DNA of 7,064 nucleotides from CANGYM01 sp044235825 (GTDB lineage: Bacteria; Pseudomonadota; Alphaproteobacteria; JAJTHO01; CANGYM01). The translations under genes were made by a program, and so were the position numbers. The notes beneath the pieces were generated by a model. The model saw only the letters and a program-made list of their open reading frames with translations. It did no database searches and was not told the origin of the DNA. How positions within the stretch are numbered: position 1 is the first letter of the stretch; each line of letters begins with the position of its first letter. The stretch is from the NCBI GenBank assembly GCA_044235825.1, contig JBIIHL010000059.1, positions 1 through 7,064 on the forward strand. The letters run 5' to 3'. This document shows positions 1 to 6,971 of the stretch, one piece after another.

Positions 1-24
1 CACAATCAAGGTGAAAAACACTGA
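1..24 (+). CDS. Possible 3' end of an upstream gene (last 7 codons)
   Basis: The frame beginning at base 1 reads HNQGEKH and then stops with TGA at 22-24, directly abutting the murJ ATG at 25. If this frame is real, it is the C-terminus of an upstream gene packed tightly against murJ, which would suit an operon. Seven codons are far too few to identify a product or to prove that the frame is coding. It could equally be untranslated leader. Confidence 0.2.
   Translation, partial: HNQGEKH
8..13 (+). promoter_or_regulatory. Shine-Dalgarno-like site for murJ
   Basis: AAGGTG lies 11 bases before the ATG at 25. The match to the anti-Shine-Dalgarno sequence is partial and the spacing slightly long, but it supports ATG 25 as the start. 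The protein read from there also aligns with the E. coli MurJ residue numbering without an offset. Confidence 0.5.
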
Positions 25-1587
25 ATGCTGCTCTTTAAACGTGTCTTCACCGTATCGTTTTTTACCCTGATCAGCCGTGTTTTGGGCTTTGTTCGGGATA
101 TTATGATTGCCCATCACTTTGGGACGGGGCCGGTGGCGGATGCGTTTTTTGCGGCGTTTAAATTGCCCAACGTGTTTCGTCGTATGTTTGCCGAAGGGGC
201 GATGCAATCCGCCTTTATTCCCATTTATGCCGGCCTGCTGGCCAAGGAAGGGGAAGACAACGCCGCCGCCTTTTCCAGACGGGTGTTGTTTTATCTCTCT
301 TTAACGCTGTTGGTGGTGACGGTCCTTGTGACGGGCTTTGCGCGGGAGGTCACCCTGCTGCTGGCCCCTGGGTTCGACCAAAAGCCCGAGGTCTGGTCCA
401 TGGCCACAACCTATACCCAAATCATGATGCCCTATTTGATTTTCATGGCGTGGCTGTCGATTTTTACAGGCGTTTTAAACACCCATGGGTATTTTCGTTA
501 CGGGGCCATTGCGCCGATTTTTTTGAATTTGGCGTTTGTTGTGGCATTGGTTTTTTTCCCCAACCGTCCGGATGCCATGATTATGGCGTGGGCCGTGACG
601 ATTTCGGGGGTGGTGCAGCTGCTGTATGCCCTGTGGGGGATGGGGCGGCATGGGCATGGCCTGTGGGGGCGGCAGGCAGGGCGACCCTGCGGGGATTCTT
701 TGCGGCGTTTTTTGCGGTTGTTCTGGCCGGCGGCTTTGGGGGCGGGGGTGTATCAGATTAACATTTTGGTGGATATGATGTTTGCCTCAACGTTGCCGTC
801 AGGGGCCATTTCCTATTTGTATTATGCGGATCGGTTTCATCAGCTGCCGCTGGGGATTATTGCGGTGGCCCTCAGCACGGCTTTGCTGCCCATGTTTTCA
901 TCCCTGTTAAAGGCGGATCGTTATGACGAGGCCATCACACTGCAACACGAGGGGTTTCGTCTGGGCTTTGCCCTGATGATTCCCGCTGCCGCCGCGCTGG
1001 TGGGGCTGGCGGATTTAATTATGCGCGGCACGCTGGAACATGGCACCTTTAGCAATGCAGATGCTCTGGCCACGGCGCGGGCTTTGCAGATGTATGCTTT
1101 GGCCCTGCCCGCCTACGCCGTGATTAAAATCATGAGCGCGGCCTGCTTTGCCCGTGAAAACACAAAAACACCGGTTTATGTGGCCCTGATGGGGATTGTT
1201 CTGAATGTGATCCTGTGTTTTGCCTTGATTGATACCCTGCATCATGCGGGGATTGCCTTGGCCACGGCCCTGTCCACGTGGGTGCAGGCCTATGCCTTTA
1301 TGCAGGTGGGCAAGCGCCAGTATAACCTGCCCGTGTGGGGGTTTGGCCTGCGTTATCTGATGGCCCCGTTGGCGGCATCGGCCCTGATGCTGGCAGCCCT
1401 GTATGGGGTTCGTTATGTCTTGCCCGCGCTTGAGGCCGCCCATCCCGCCTCTATGCTGCTGATTTGCACGGCCTTGGGGGGCGGGGTTTACGCCATCACC
1501 TACAGCGTTTTGTGTCCGGATGTGGTGCGTTCCCTGAAAAAACGATTACAAGAAAGAAAAGAAAGAAAACGGCTGGCGGCATCATGA
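25..1587 (+). CDS. murJ: Lipid II flippase MurJ (MviN family)
   Basis: This 520-residue inner-membrane protein belongs to the MOP-superfamily MurJ/MviN family, which flips undecaprenyl-linked lipid II from the cytoplasmic to the periplasmic face. The N-terminus carries the family signature: SRVLGFVRD (17-25), then ADAFFAAFKLPN (38-49) and FRRMFAEGA (51-59). Residues known to be important in E. coli MurJ fall at the same numbers here: R18, R24, D39, R52, E57 and R270 (in YYADR). This argues strongly for both function and start codon. The rest is a succession of hydrophobic segments consistent with 14 transmembrane helices, and the length is typical. A Gly/His/Arg-rich loop sits at about 206-222. 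The C-terminus ends in a very basic tail (KKRLQERKERKR), probably cytoplasmic. The stop overlaps the trpC start (ATGA), suggesting coupled translation. No promoter is visible because the gene begins at the window edge. Confidence 0.97.
   Translation: MLLFKRVFTVSFFTLISRVLGFVRDIMIAHHFGTGPVADAFFAAFKLPNVFRRMFAEGAMQSAFIPIYAGLLAKEGEDNAAAFSRRVLFYLSLTLLVVTVLVTGFAREVTLLLAPGFDQKPEVWSMATTYTQIMMPYLIFMAWLSIFTGVLNTHGYFRYGAIAPIFLNLAFVVALVFFPNRPDAMIMAWAVTISGVVQLLYALWGMGRHGHGLWGRQAGRPCGDSLRRFLRLFWPAALGAGVYQINILVDMMFASTLPSGAISYLYYADRFHQLPLGIIAVALSTALLPMFSSLLKADRYDEAITLQHEGFRLGFALMIPAAAALVGLADLIMRGTLEHGTFSNADALATARALQMYALALPAYAVIKIMSAACFARENTKTPVYVALMGIVLNVILCFALIDTLHHAGIALATALSTWVQAYAFMQVGKRQYNLPVWGFGLRYLMAPLAASALMLAALYGVRYVLPALEAAHPASMLLICTALGGGVYAITYSVLCPDVVRSLKKRLQERKERKRLAAS
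1551..1568 (+). repeat. Short A/G-rich tandem repeat at the murJ 3' end
   Basis: The 9-mer AGAAAGAAA occurs twice in tandem (1551-1559 and 1560-1568). It encodes the basic C-terminal tail of MurJ and lies 15 bases before the trpC start. It is purine-rich, but it is not a clean Shine-Dalgarno sequence. It may help keep the trpC start region unstructured, which is inference. Confidence 0.5.
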
Positions 1588-2372
1588 ATCATTTACAGCG
1601 TATCTGTGACAACACCCGCCGCGAGGTTTCCGCCCGTGAAAGGGAAACACCGCTGGCCACGTTAAAAGAAAAACTCTCTTCGGCCCCGCCGGTGCGGGGG
1701 TTTGCCAATGCCCTGCGGCAAAAGGTTCTGGCCAAGAAAACCGCCGTTATTGCGGAAATCAAGCGGGTTTCTCCGTCTTTGGGGGCCCTGCAGGCGGGGG
1801 CGGATGCGGTGACGCAGGCGACCCTGTATCAGCAAGGGGGGGCAACGTGCTTTTCTGTTTTGACAGACACCGCATTTTTTGGGGGCAGCCTGCAGGATCT
1901 GGTGGATGTCCGCGCCGCCACAACCCTGCCGGTGCTGCGCAAAGATTTCATGCTGACCCCCTATCAAATCTATGAATCCCGTGTTTATGGGGCGGATTGT
2001 GTTCTGCTGATTCTCGCTGCCCTCTCAGACGCTGAGGTTTTATCCCTGCACGATCTGGCCCTGTCGCTGGGGATGGATGTGTTGTTAGAGGTTCACGATG
2101 CCGGCGAACTCCGCCGCGCCCTCACATTATCATCCCCCTTAATTGGGATCAACAATCGGAATTTGACAACGCTGGACATCGACCTTGAAACCGGCCTTTC
2201 CCTGCGGCCATGGCCGAAGGATCGTGTTATGGTGGCGGAAAGTGGATTTTATGAACGTCGCGATCTGGTGCGGTATGAACAGGCCGGATGTTATGCCTTT
2301 TTAATTGGCACAGCCCTGATGCGGGCCGAGGATCCCCAGAGGGCTTTGGAGGGCCTGATAGGCCCTGTTTAA
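1584..2372 (+). CDS. trpC: Indole-3-glycerol-phosphate synthase
   Basis: TrpC converts 1-(o-carboxyphenylamino)-1-deoxyribulose 5-phosphate to indole-3-glycerol phosphate, with loss of CO2 and water, in cytoplasmic tryptophan synthesis. The product is 262 residues, normal for a monofunctional (beta/alpha)8-barrel enzyme; there is no fused TrpF domain. Family motifs appear in order: IAEIKRVSPSLG (56-67) with E58 and K60, VLRKDF (117-122) with K120, LLEVHD (167-172) with E169, IGINNRNL (187-194), VAESGF (217-222) and FLIGTALM (239-246). By family knowledge these supply the catalytic Lys/Glu residues and the phosphate-binding loops. The frame is open further upstream, but ATG 1584 gives the usual N-terminus (MNHLQRICDNTRREV) and overlaps the murJ stop by four bases. 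No strong Shine-Dalgarno sequence is seen, so translation probably depends on coupling to murJ. Being paired with murJ rather than trpD or other trp genes is unusual. Confidence 0.96.
   Translation: MNHLQRICDNTRREVSARERETPLATLKEKLSSAPPVRGFANALRQKVLAKKTAVIAEIKRVSPSLGALQAGADAVTQATLYQQGGATCFSVLTDTAFFGGSLQDLVDVRAATTLPVLRKDFMLTPYQIYESRVYGADCVLLILAALSDAEVLSLHDLALSLGMDVLLEVHDAGELRRALTLSSPLIGINNRNLTTLDIDLETGLSLRPWPKDRVMVAESGFYERRDLVRYEQAGCYAFLIGTALMRAEDPQRALEGLIGPV
2351..2365 (+). terminator. Short GC-rich hairpin at the trpC 3' end
   Basis: GGGCCT (2351-2356) and AGGCCC (2360-2365) form a perfect 6-bp stem with the 3-base loop GAT, followed by TGTTT. This could act as a weak intrinsic terminator for trpC. 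It lies within the last trpC codons and shares bases with the larger hairpin at 2357-2386, so the two structures cannot form together. Confidence 0.4.
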
Positions 2373-2386
2373 GCAAACGGCCTATC
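2357..2386. terminator. Probable bidirectional terminator between convergent trpC and murF
   Basis: GATAGGCC (2357-2364) pairs with GGCCTATC (2379-2386), and inside it GTTT (2367-2370) pairs with AAAC (2375-2378) around the loop AAGC. This gives 12 base pairs interrupted by a 2-base bulge (CT, 2365-2366). The structure spans both stop codons (TAA 2370-2372 for trpC and TAG 2384-2382 for murF) and fills the whole 9-base gap. The near-symmetry means that it forms in RNA from either strand. There is no clear U-tract on either side, so it may stall polymerase or stabilise 3' ends rather than be a textbook Rho-independent terminator. Confidence 0.55.
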
Positions 2387-3716
2387 GTTGGTACACCAAG
2401 GATTCCTGAAGTTTGACCACAACCTCCCCCAATTTCATGCCGGCGGAGCCCTTAATCAGAACCAAATCCTTGGGTTTTAGGGTTTTTTCAAAGGCATCCC
2501 CCAACGCCGCCACGTCGGGAACGCACAGACCCTGTTGATGCTTGGGCAGCTTGGCGTGCAGGGCGGCCATGGCGGGTCCCACGGTGTGAACGGTGGTGAT
2601 GGGTTTTCTCAAAACATCATCCAGCAGGGCTGTGTGATACGCCGCGCTGTGTTTGCCCATGTCCAGCATATCCCCCAGCAAGGCGATGCGCCGCCCCGAA
2701 CATGGTAAGGCCACCAGTCGTTGCAACGCCGCCCGCATGGATGCTGGCGAGGCATTATAGGCATCATGAATGATGCGCACACCCGAGAGATCCAAGATAT
2801 TCCCCCGCCCCGAAGGACGCTGAAAGGTGGATAGGGCCTGATAGGCTTTGAACACGTCCGCCCCTGCCTCTCCCACCGCCGTCAGGGCGCAGACAATGCA
2901 GGCCTTTAGGGCGGGATCATCAGCATATTCCGTCAAATCAAATACAGACCCCCGCCAATCCCAGCTGTTGCGGCTGGCCAATCCCGCCGTGGGGATGCAA
3001 ACGCTGCGCTGCGCCCCTCTGTTTTGAATGGCTTTTTCCATCACATCGGTATAGGCATGATCGTCCCCGTACAGGGCGATGCCGCCGCCTACCAGCCCTT
3101 CAAAAATTTCCGCTTTGGCTAGGGCAATATCCCTGAGAGAGGCAAAATTGCCGATATGGGACGGGGCCACCGTTGTTACCAGCGCCAAATGGGGCCGCAC
3201 CAGATGGGTGAGATCCCGCAGCTCTCCCGCATGATTCATGCCCATCTCCACAATGACAAAAGACGCCTGTTTGGGTGAGCGCATCAACGTCACCGGAACG
3301 CCAAGGTGATTGTTATAATTGCCCGTGGTTGCCGTTGTGACCCCTTGGGGGGACAGCATGACACGCAGCAGCTCTTTGGTGGTGGTTTTTCCCACGCTGC
3401 CCGTGACGCCAATGATAAAGGCATCATCCAGTTGGTTGCGGCGATAACGGGCCATGGCCTGTATCGCGGCAAAGGTGTCTGAAACCCGAATCACGCGGGG
3501 ATCGGGGTGGGCTTCCTCTGACAACACCGCCCCCGCCCCTGCCCCCAAGGCCGCATCGATGTATTCATGACCATCATGATGGTCCCCGCGCAGACAGACA
3601 AACAGGTCCCCCTCTTTCAGGGTGCGGGTATCCAAAGACACCCCCGTGATGGTCAGAGGGGTGCTATGCCGCAAAGAAAGGGCCGCGTTGATATCCGTTG
3701 TTGTCCAGAGTGTCAT
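2382..3716 (-). CDS. murF: UDP-N-acetylmuramoyl-tripeptide--D-alanyl-D-alanine ligase MurF
   Basis: MurF is the ATP-dependent cytoplasmic ligase that adds D-Ala-D-Ala to UDP-MurNAc-tripeptide, completing the pentapeptide precursor. The product is 444 residues, close to the family norm. An N-terminal substrate-binding domain (about 1-95, with VSLDTRTLKEGDLFVCLRG at 26-44) precedes the Mur ligase central domain. That domain carries the P-loop GVTGSVGKTTTK (103-114), NYNNHLGVPVTL (133-144), EMGMNHAGEL (157-166), SHIGNF (186-191) and AKAEIFEGL (200-208). The C-terminal domain has HDAYNASPASMRAAL (317-331), LLGDMLDMG (346-354) and VLIKGSAGMKLGEVV (419-433). The ATG at 3716 overlaps the murE TGA (ATGA); GGGGAAA about 10 bases upstream may serve as the Shine-Dalgarno site. 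The frame stays open upstream to 3902, but that part is murE read out of frame. mraY, the usual downstream neighbour, is absent; the gene instead runs into the convergent trpC. Confidence 0.97.
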   Translation of the reverse strand: MTLWTTTDINAALSLRHSTPLTITGVSLDTRTLKEGDLFVCLRGDHHDGHEYIDAALGAGAGAVLSEEAHPDPRVIRVSDTFAAIQAMARYRRNQLDDAFIIGVTGSVGKTTTKELLRVMLSPQGVTTATTGNYNNHLGVPVTLMRSPKQASFVIVEMGMNHAGELRDLTHLVRPHLALVTTVAPSHIGNFASLRDIALAKAEIFEGLVGGGIALYGDDHAYTDVMEKAIQNRGAQRSVCIPTAGLASRNSWDWRGSVFDLTEYADDPALKACIVCALTAVGEAGADVFKAYQALSTFQRPSGRGNILDLSGVRIIHDAYNASPASMRAALQRLVALPCSGRRIALLGDMLDMGKHSAAYHTALLDDVLRKPITTVHTVGPAMAALHAKLPKHQQGLCVPDVAALGDAFEKTLKPKDLVLIKGSAGMKLGEVVVKLQESLVYQR

Positions 3717-5158
3717 GATAAAATTTCCCCAAAAAAAGAACGAATGGCGGCATGATCCGAAAACGGGATCGTGTCTTGGCCGATGATTTGCCCCTGCTCG
3801 TGGCCTTTGCCGGCGATGATGACGGTGTCGCCAGCCTTGGCCGCCCTTAGGGCCGCATGAATGGCGTCGCCGCGATCGGGAATCTCTAACGCCCCCGGGC
3901 AAGCGGCAAGAATGGCCTGACGAATCAGGGCGGGATCCTCGAATCTGGGATTATCATCCGTGATGTAAACGCCATCGGCCAAACGATGGGCCACGGCCCC
4001 CATCAACGCCCGTTTGCCCACATCGCGGTTGCCCCCGCAGCCAAAGACCACCAACAAACGGCCAGCGGTGTGGGGGCGCAGGTTGTTCAGGGCCTTTTCC
4101 AGCGCATCCGGCGTATGGGCATAATCCACAAAAACGGAAACATCCCCCTTATGAACATTTTCCATCCGGCCCACCACACCGCGCAGCTGGGGCAAAACGG
4201 ACACAATATCCCCAAATTTATGCCCACACCCCAGCAACAGCCCCACGGCGGCGGCCACGTTTTCCGCCTGAAACGTCCCATAAAGCGGCAGCGTCAGGGG
4301 GGCACACTCACCCCGATACACCAAGGTCATTTTCAGACCCTGCGGGGTGGGCTGTAAATCCTGAATATCCAAATCCCGCCCTAGGCGCAAAACGCTCAGG
4401 CCCCGTTGGCGGCAGGCGTCCTCTAAAGACTCCGGTAACGCGGCCCCCAAAACGGCGGTATGGGGGGGCTTTAAGACGTTCAGAAACAAACGGGCTTTGG
4501 CGGCAAAATAGGCATCAAAGGTTTTGTGATAATCCAGATGGTCCTGCGTAAAATTGGTCCATGCGGCGGCCATCACCCTGACCCCGTCCAGCCGGTGTTG
4601 ATCGAGGCCGTGGCTTGAGGCCTCCAGCGCCACGTGCTGAACGCCCGATTGCGCCAGATCCCTTAATTGACGGTGCAAGGTTACGGGATCAGGGGTGGTT
4701 AAGCTGTCAGAGAGGACAAAATCCCGCGTGGTCTGCACCCCCAACGTCCCCATGGCTGCTGCTGGCAGGCCCAAAGCCATCCACAAATGGTGACAAAAAT
4801 TGGCCACAGAGGTTTTGCCGTTGGTGCCCGTCACGGCCACCACGGTTTCCGGCTGGGGGGCAAAGGCCGCCGCGCAAAACACACTCAGCGCCCACCGCGC
4901 CGAAGGAACCACAACACTAGGAACCGAGGCCTGCACAGGACGAAACGTCACCACCGCCACGGCGCCGCGGGCGATGGCTTCGGGGATAAAGGTGGTGCTG
5001 TCAACCGCCCCCCCCTCCAGCGCGAAGAACACATCACCGGCGCAAACCTTTCGGGAATCACACGAAAGGCCCGTAAAACGGGGAAAATCATCCGGCAAAA
5101 CCACCCCCAAAGGGGCAAGATCATTGGTCGTCGGGGGACAAAGAAACGGCGTCATCAT
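3713..5158 (-). CDS. murE: UDP-N-acetylmuramoyl-L-alanyl-D-glutamate--2,6-diaminopimelate ligase MurE
   Basis: MurE is the cytoplasmic ATP-dependent ligase that adds the third residue of the peptidoglycan stem peptide. The product is 481 residues from the ATG at 5158. The N-terminal domain contains LSCDSRKVCAGDVFFALEG (31-49). The central ATPase domain has the P-loop VAVTGTNGKTSVAN (107-120), TTPDP (154-158), EASSHGLDQHRL (179-190), NFTQDHLDYH (202-211) and KARLF (221-225), where K221 matches the family's carbamylated lysine. The C-terminal domain has FVDYAHTPDALEKAL (343-357), FGCGGNRD (372-379), DDNPRFEDP (401-409) and IIAGKGHEQGQ (447-457). DNPR (402-405) is the established signature for meso-diaminopimelate rather than lysine. 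Candidate starts are ATG at 5203, 5188, 5158 and 5155; 5158 or 5155 fits family N-termini best and gives the shortest overlap with ftsI. No Shine-Dalgarno sequence precedes them, suggesting coupling to ftsI. A G8 run lies near codons 48-51. Confidence 0.96.
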   Translation of the reverse strand: MMTPFLCPPTTNDLAPLGVVLPDDFPRFTGLSCDSRKVCAGDVFFALEGGAVDSTTFIPEAIARGAVAVVTFRPVQASVPSVVVPSARWALSVFCAAAFAPQPETVVAVTGTNGKTSVANFCHHLWMALGLPAAAMGTLGVQTTRDFVLSDSLTTPDPVTLHRQLRDLAQSGVQHVALEASSHGLDQHRLDGVRVMAAAWTNFTQDHLDYHKTFDAYFAAKARLFLNVLKPPHTAVLGAALPESLEDACRQRGLSVLRLGRDLDIQDLQPTPQGLKMTLVYRGECAPLTLPLYGTFQAENVAAAVGLLLGCGHKFGDIVSVLPQLRGVVGRMENVHKGDVSVFVDYAHTPDALEKALNNLRPHTAGRLLVVFGCGGNRDVGKRALMGAVAHRLADGVYITDDNPRFEDPALIRQAILAACPGALEIPDRGDAIHAALRAAKAGDTVIIAGKGHEQGQIIGQDTIPFSDHAAIRSFFGEILS

Positions 5159-6803
5159 CGGGTATCGGGGGGCTGGTGGTGTTGGCATCAGAGACAATGG
5201 CATCGGGGGACTCTATCACAGGTTTGGGCATGATCCCAAGCAAAGGAGAGGCTTGTTCCACAATTTTGGCCACCACCGGCGCCGCCACCCAGCCGCCGGT
5301 GGCGTAACCGTAGGTATCTTTGGTGGGAACGGGCTCATCCACCATGGCGTACACCACAATTTGGGGATCTGACATGGGATAGGCCGCAATAAAAGAGGCC
5401 ATGCGTTTGTTGCGGCTGTATCCCCGCCCCGTAATTTTTTCTGCTGTGCCGGTTTTCCCGCCGACTTCGTACCCTGGAACATCCGATTTTCCCCCCGTGC
5501 CCGATGCCACAACAGCCCGTAAGATGGTGCGCATCATGGCAGAGGTTTCAGGTTTGATCACAGCCGTTCCCATGACGGGGCCCACGGTTTTTTCAAAATG
5601 TAGGGGCACCATCATGCCGTTGTTCACCAAAGCCGAAAAGGCCTGAATCAGCTGCATAGCAGAAACGGATAGGCCATGGCCAAAGGCCACGGTGGTGCGG
5701 TAAACTTCGCTCCAATTTTGGGGCAACATGGGTTTTCCAATTTCATCAAAGGGCACCGTGGCTGTATCCAGCAATCCAAACTTTTGTAAAAAACGCCGTT
5801 GGTCTTGTCCGGAAACACGGCTGATGATGTGGGCGGTGCCGATGTTCGAGGAATGAATCATCACCTCTGTGGCCGTCATCCGGCCCTGTTTGGGTTTAAA
5901 GTCCCGAATGGTGAAACGGCCGATTTTGATGGGCTCCCCCACGGGAAAGGTCTCTGTCATGGTAATGGCCCCCTGATCCAGCGCTGTGGCGATGGAAAAG
6001 CTCTTCATTGTGGATCCCATTTCGTAAACCCCCGTGATGGGACGATTCAGGCGTTGATCCTCGCTGGCCCGCTGAACAGCGTTTAAATCAAAATCAGGAT
6101 AGGACCCCAGCGCCAGAACATCCCCCGTTTTCACGCTGGCCACCACCACCATGCCGGCCACGGCTTTGTGTTTGTCGATGGCCTCCTTCAGGGCCCGCAT
6201 GCTGAGGTCCTGAATACGGCTGTCAAGGCTAAGGACAAGAGGTCCGTCACGATTCACCAAATTTTGGTCAAAGGCTCGCTCAATCCCACTGAGTCCGCTG
6301 CGGTCTGTATCGGTGTAACCGATCACATGGGCAGCCAGTTGGGCTTTGGGATAAATTCGGCGGGGTTCATAAAACGATTCCACCCCGGGCAGCCCCAAAT
6401 AATTGATGGCATAAAATTGCTTGGGGGTTAAATGACGGGCAATCCAGACAAAATGTTTTTTGGATGTCAGGCTGGTTTTGATGGTGGCGCATTCTTGGGC
6501 GGTGAAAACGCGGCACAGGGCCTTGGCCGTTTCCTTAGGATTTTTCAAACGGGACGGGTTGGCATACACAGAATAGGTCATCAGATCGGTGGCCAGCAAA
6601 CGCCCCTCTCGATCCACAATGTCCGCCCGTTTCAGGACGGTTTCGGGGACAAACGGGTCATTGCCCATCTCCCCCAAGGACATTTGAACCAGCCGCCCCG
6701 CAATGATCAGCATCACCAACCCCAAGCCCGCCAAGACAAGAATCAGGCGGCGACGCACCACGGCCAGCGGAGAAGAAAGATGGATTTTTTTTGTTTTTGC
6801 CAT
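5121..6803 (-). CDS. ftsI: Septal peptidoglycan D,D-transpeptidase FtsI (PBP3)
   Basis: FtsI is the class B penicillin-binding protein that cross-links septal peptidoglycan in the divisome, partnered by FtsW. From ATG 6803 it is 560 residues. It has a short basic cytoplasmic tail (1-19, ending VVRRR), one transmembrane segment (about 20-38), a dimerisation/pedestal domain (about 57-190, with ADIVDREGRLLATD at 60-73 and EPRRIYPKAQLAAHVIGYTD at 146-165) and a periplasmic transpeptidase domain (about 215-515). The three active-site motifs are present: STMK (264-267, with nucleophile S264), SSN (318-320) and KTGT (450-453). An acidic, Ser/Pro-rich tail follows (about 527-560); its coding DNA overlaps the murE start. 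ATG 6803 is preferred over the in-frame ATG at 6890 because it gives a normal short cytoplasmic tail and lies just after a promoter match. AGAGG before the ATG is only one base away, too close for a standard ribosome site. Neither ftsL nor rsmH lies directly upstream. Confidence 0.96.
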   Translation of the reverse strand: MAKTKKIHLSSPLAVVRRRLILVLAGLGLVMLIIAGRLVQMSLGEMGNDPFVPETVLKRADIVDREGRLLATDLMTYSVYANPSRLKNPKETAKALCRVFTAQECATIKTSLTSKKHFVWIARHLTPKQFYAINYLGLPGVESFYEPRRIYPKAQLAAHVIGYTDTDRSGLSGIERAFDQNLVNRDGPLVLSLDSRIQDLSMRALKEAIDKHKAVAGMVVVASVKTGDVLALGSYPDFDLNAVQRASEDQRLNRPITGVYEMGSTMKSFSIATALDQGAITMTETFPVGEPIKIGRFTIRDFKPKQGRMTATEVMIHSSNIGTAHIISRVSGQDQRRFLQKFGLLDTATVPFDEIGKPMLPQNWSEVYRTTVAFGHGLSVSAMQLIQAFSALVNNGMMVPLHFEKTVGPVMGTAVIKPETSAMMRTILRAVVASGTGGKSDVPGYEVGGKTGTAEKITGRGYSRNKRMASFIAAYPMSDPQIVVYAMVDEPVPTKDTYGYATGGWVAAPVVAKIVEQASPLLGIMPKPVIESPDAIVSDANTTSPPIPDDDAVSLSPDDQ

Positions 6804-6810
6804 ACCTCTG

Positions 6811-6839
6811 ACTATAGCGGGACGGGGGAAAAGGCTCAA
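6811..6839 (-). promoter_or_regulatory. Predicted sigma70-type promoter for ftsI-murE-murF
   Basis: On the minus strand, TTGAGC (6839-6834, 4 of 6 to TTGACA) is separated by exactly 17 bases from TATAGT (6816-6811, 5 of 6 to TATAAT). Transcription would be expected to begin about 6-8 bases after the -10 box, around 6805-6803, on or beside the ftsI ATG at 6803. The match is by eye, and the spacer is C-rich. If it is active, the ftsI mRNA would have essentially no leader. This is the only good promoter candidate I see in the ftsI upstream region. Confidence 0.5.
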
Positions 6840-6919
6840 GCGGGAAGACAATGGATGGAAAGAAAAACGCGGCGGGGCGGGACGGTTCATTTCTGCCAGA
6901 ACCTAACGATTCTGCGTCA

Positions 6920-6957
6920 TTCCGGCCCAGCGAGCGATAGCGAGCGCCGAGCCGGAA
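6920..6957. repeat. Left hairpin of the composite repeat
   Basis: TTCCGGC (6920-6926) pairs perfectly with GCCGGAA (6951-6957). The loop region contains a direct repeat, AGCGAGCG at 6929-6936 and again at 6939-6946, separated by AT. Confidence 0.75.
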
Positions 6958-6971
6958 CCCAGCGCAAATGC

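Noticed and set aside
635..669. Four G-runs in murJ that could form a G-quadruplex
   Set aside because: The loops are 2, 6 and 10 bases, so stability would be weak. The G-runs are explained by Gly/Trp/Arg codons in a protein loop.
1015..1443. 142-codon open frame on the minus strand inside murJ
   Set aside because: It lies wholly opposite well-supported murJ, has a Gln/His/Gly-rich composition typical of antisense reading of GC-rich coding DNA, and shows no recognisable motif.
1464..1583. 40-codon N-terminal extension of trpC
   Set aside because: It is murJ DNA read out of frame. The ATG at 1584 gives the expected TrpC N-terminus.
3717..3902. 62-codon N-terminal extension of murF
   Set aside because: The extension is murE DNA read out of frame and is Arg/His-rich. 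The ATG at 3716 gives a normal MurF N-terminus and the ATGA overlap.
4800..5372. 190-codon open frame on the plus strand across the murE/ftsI junction
   Set aside because: It is antisense to two well-supported genes, is low-complexity and rich in Arg/Gly/Thr/His, and has no family motif.
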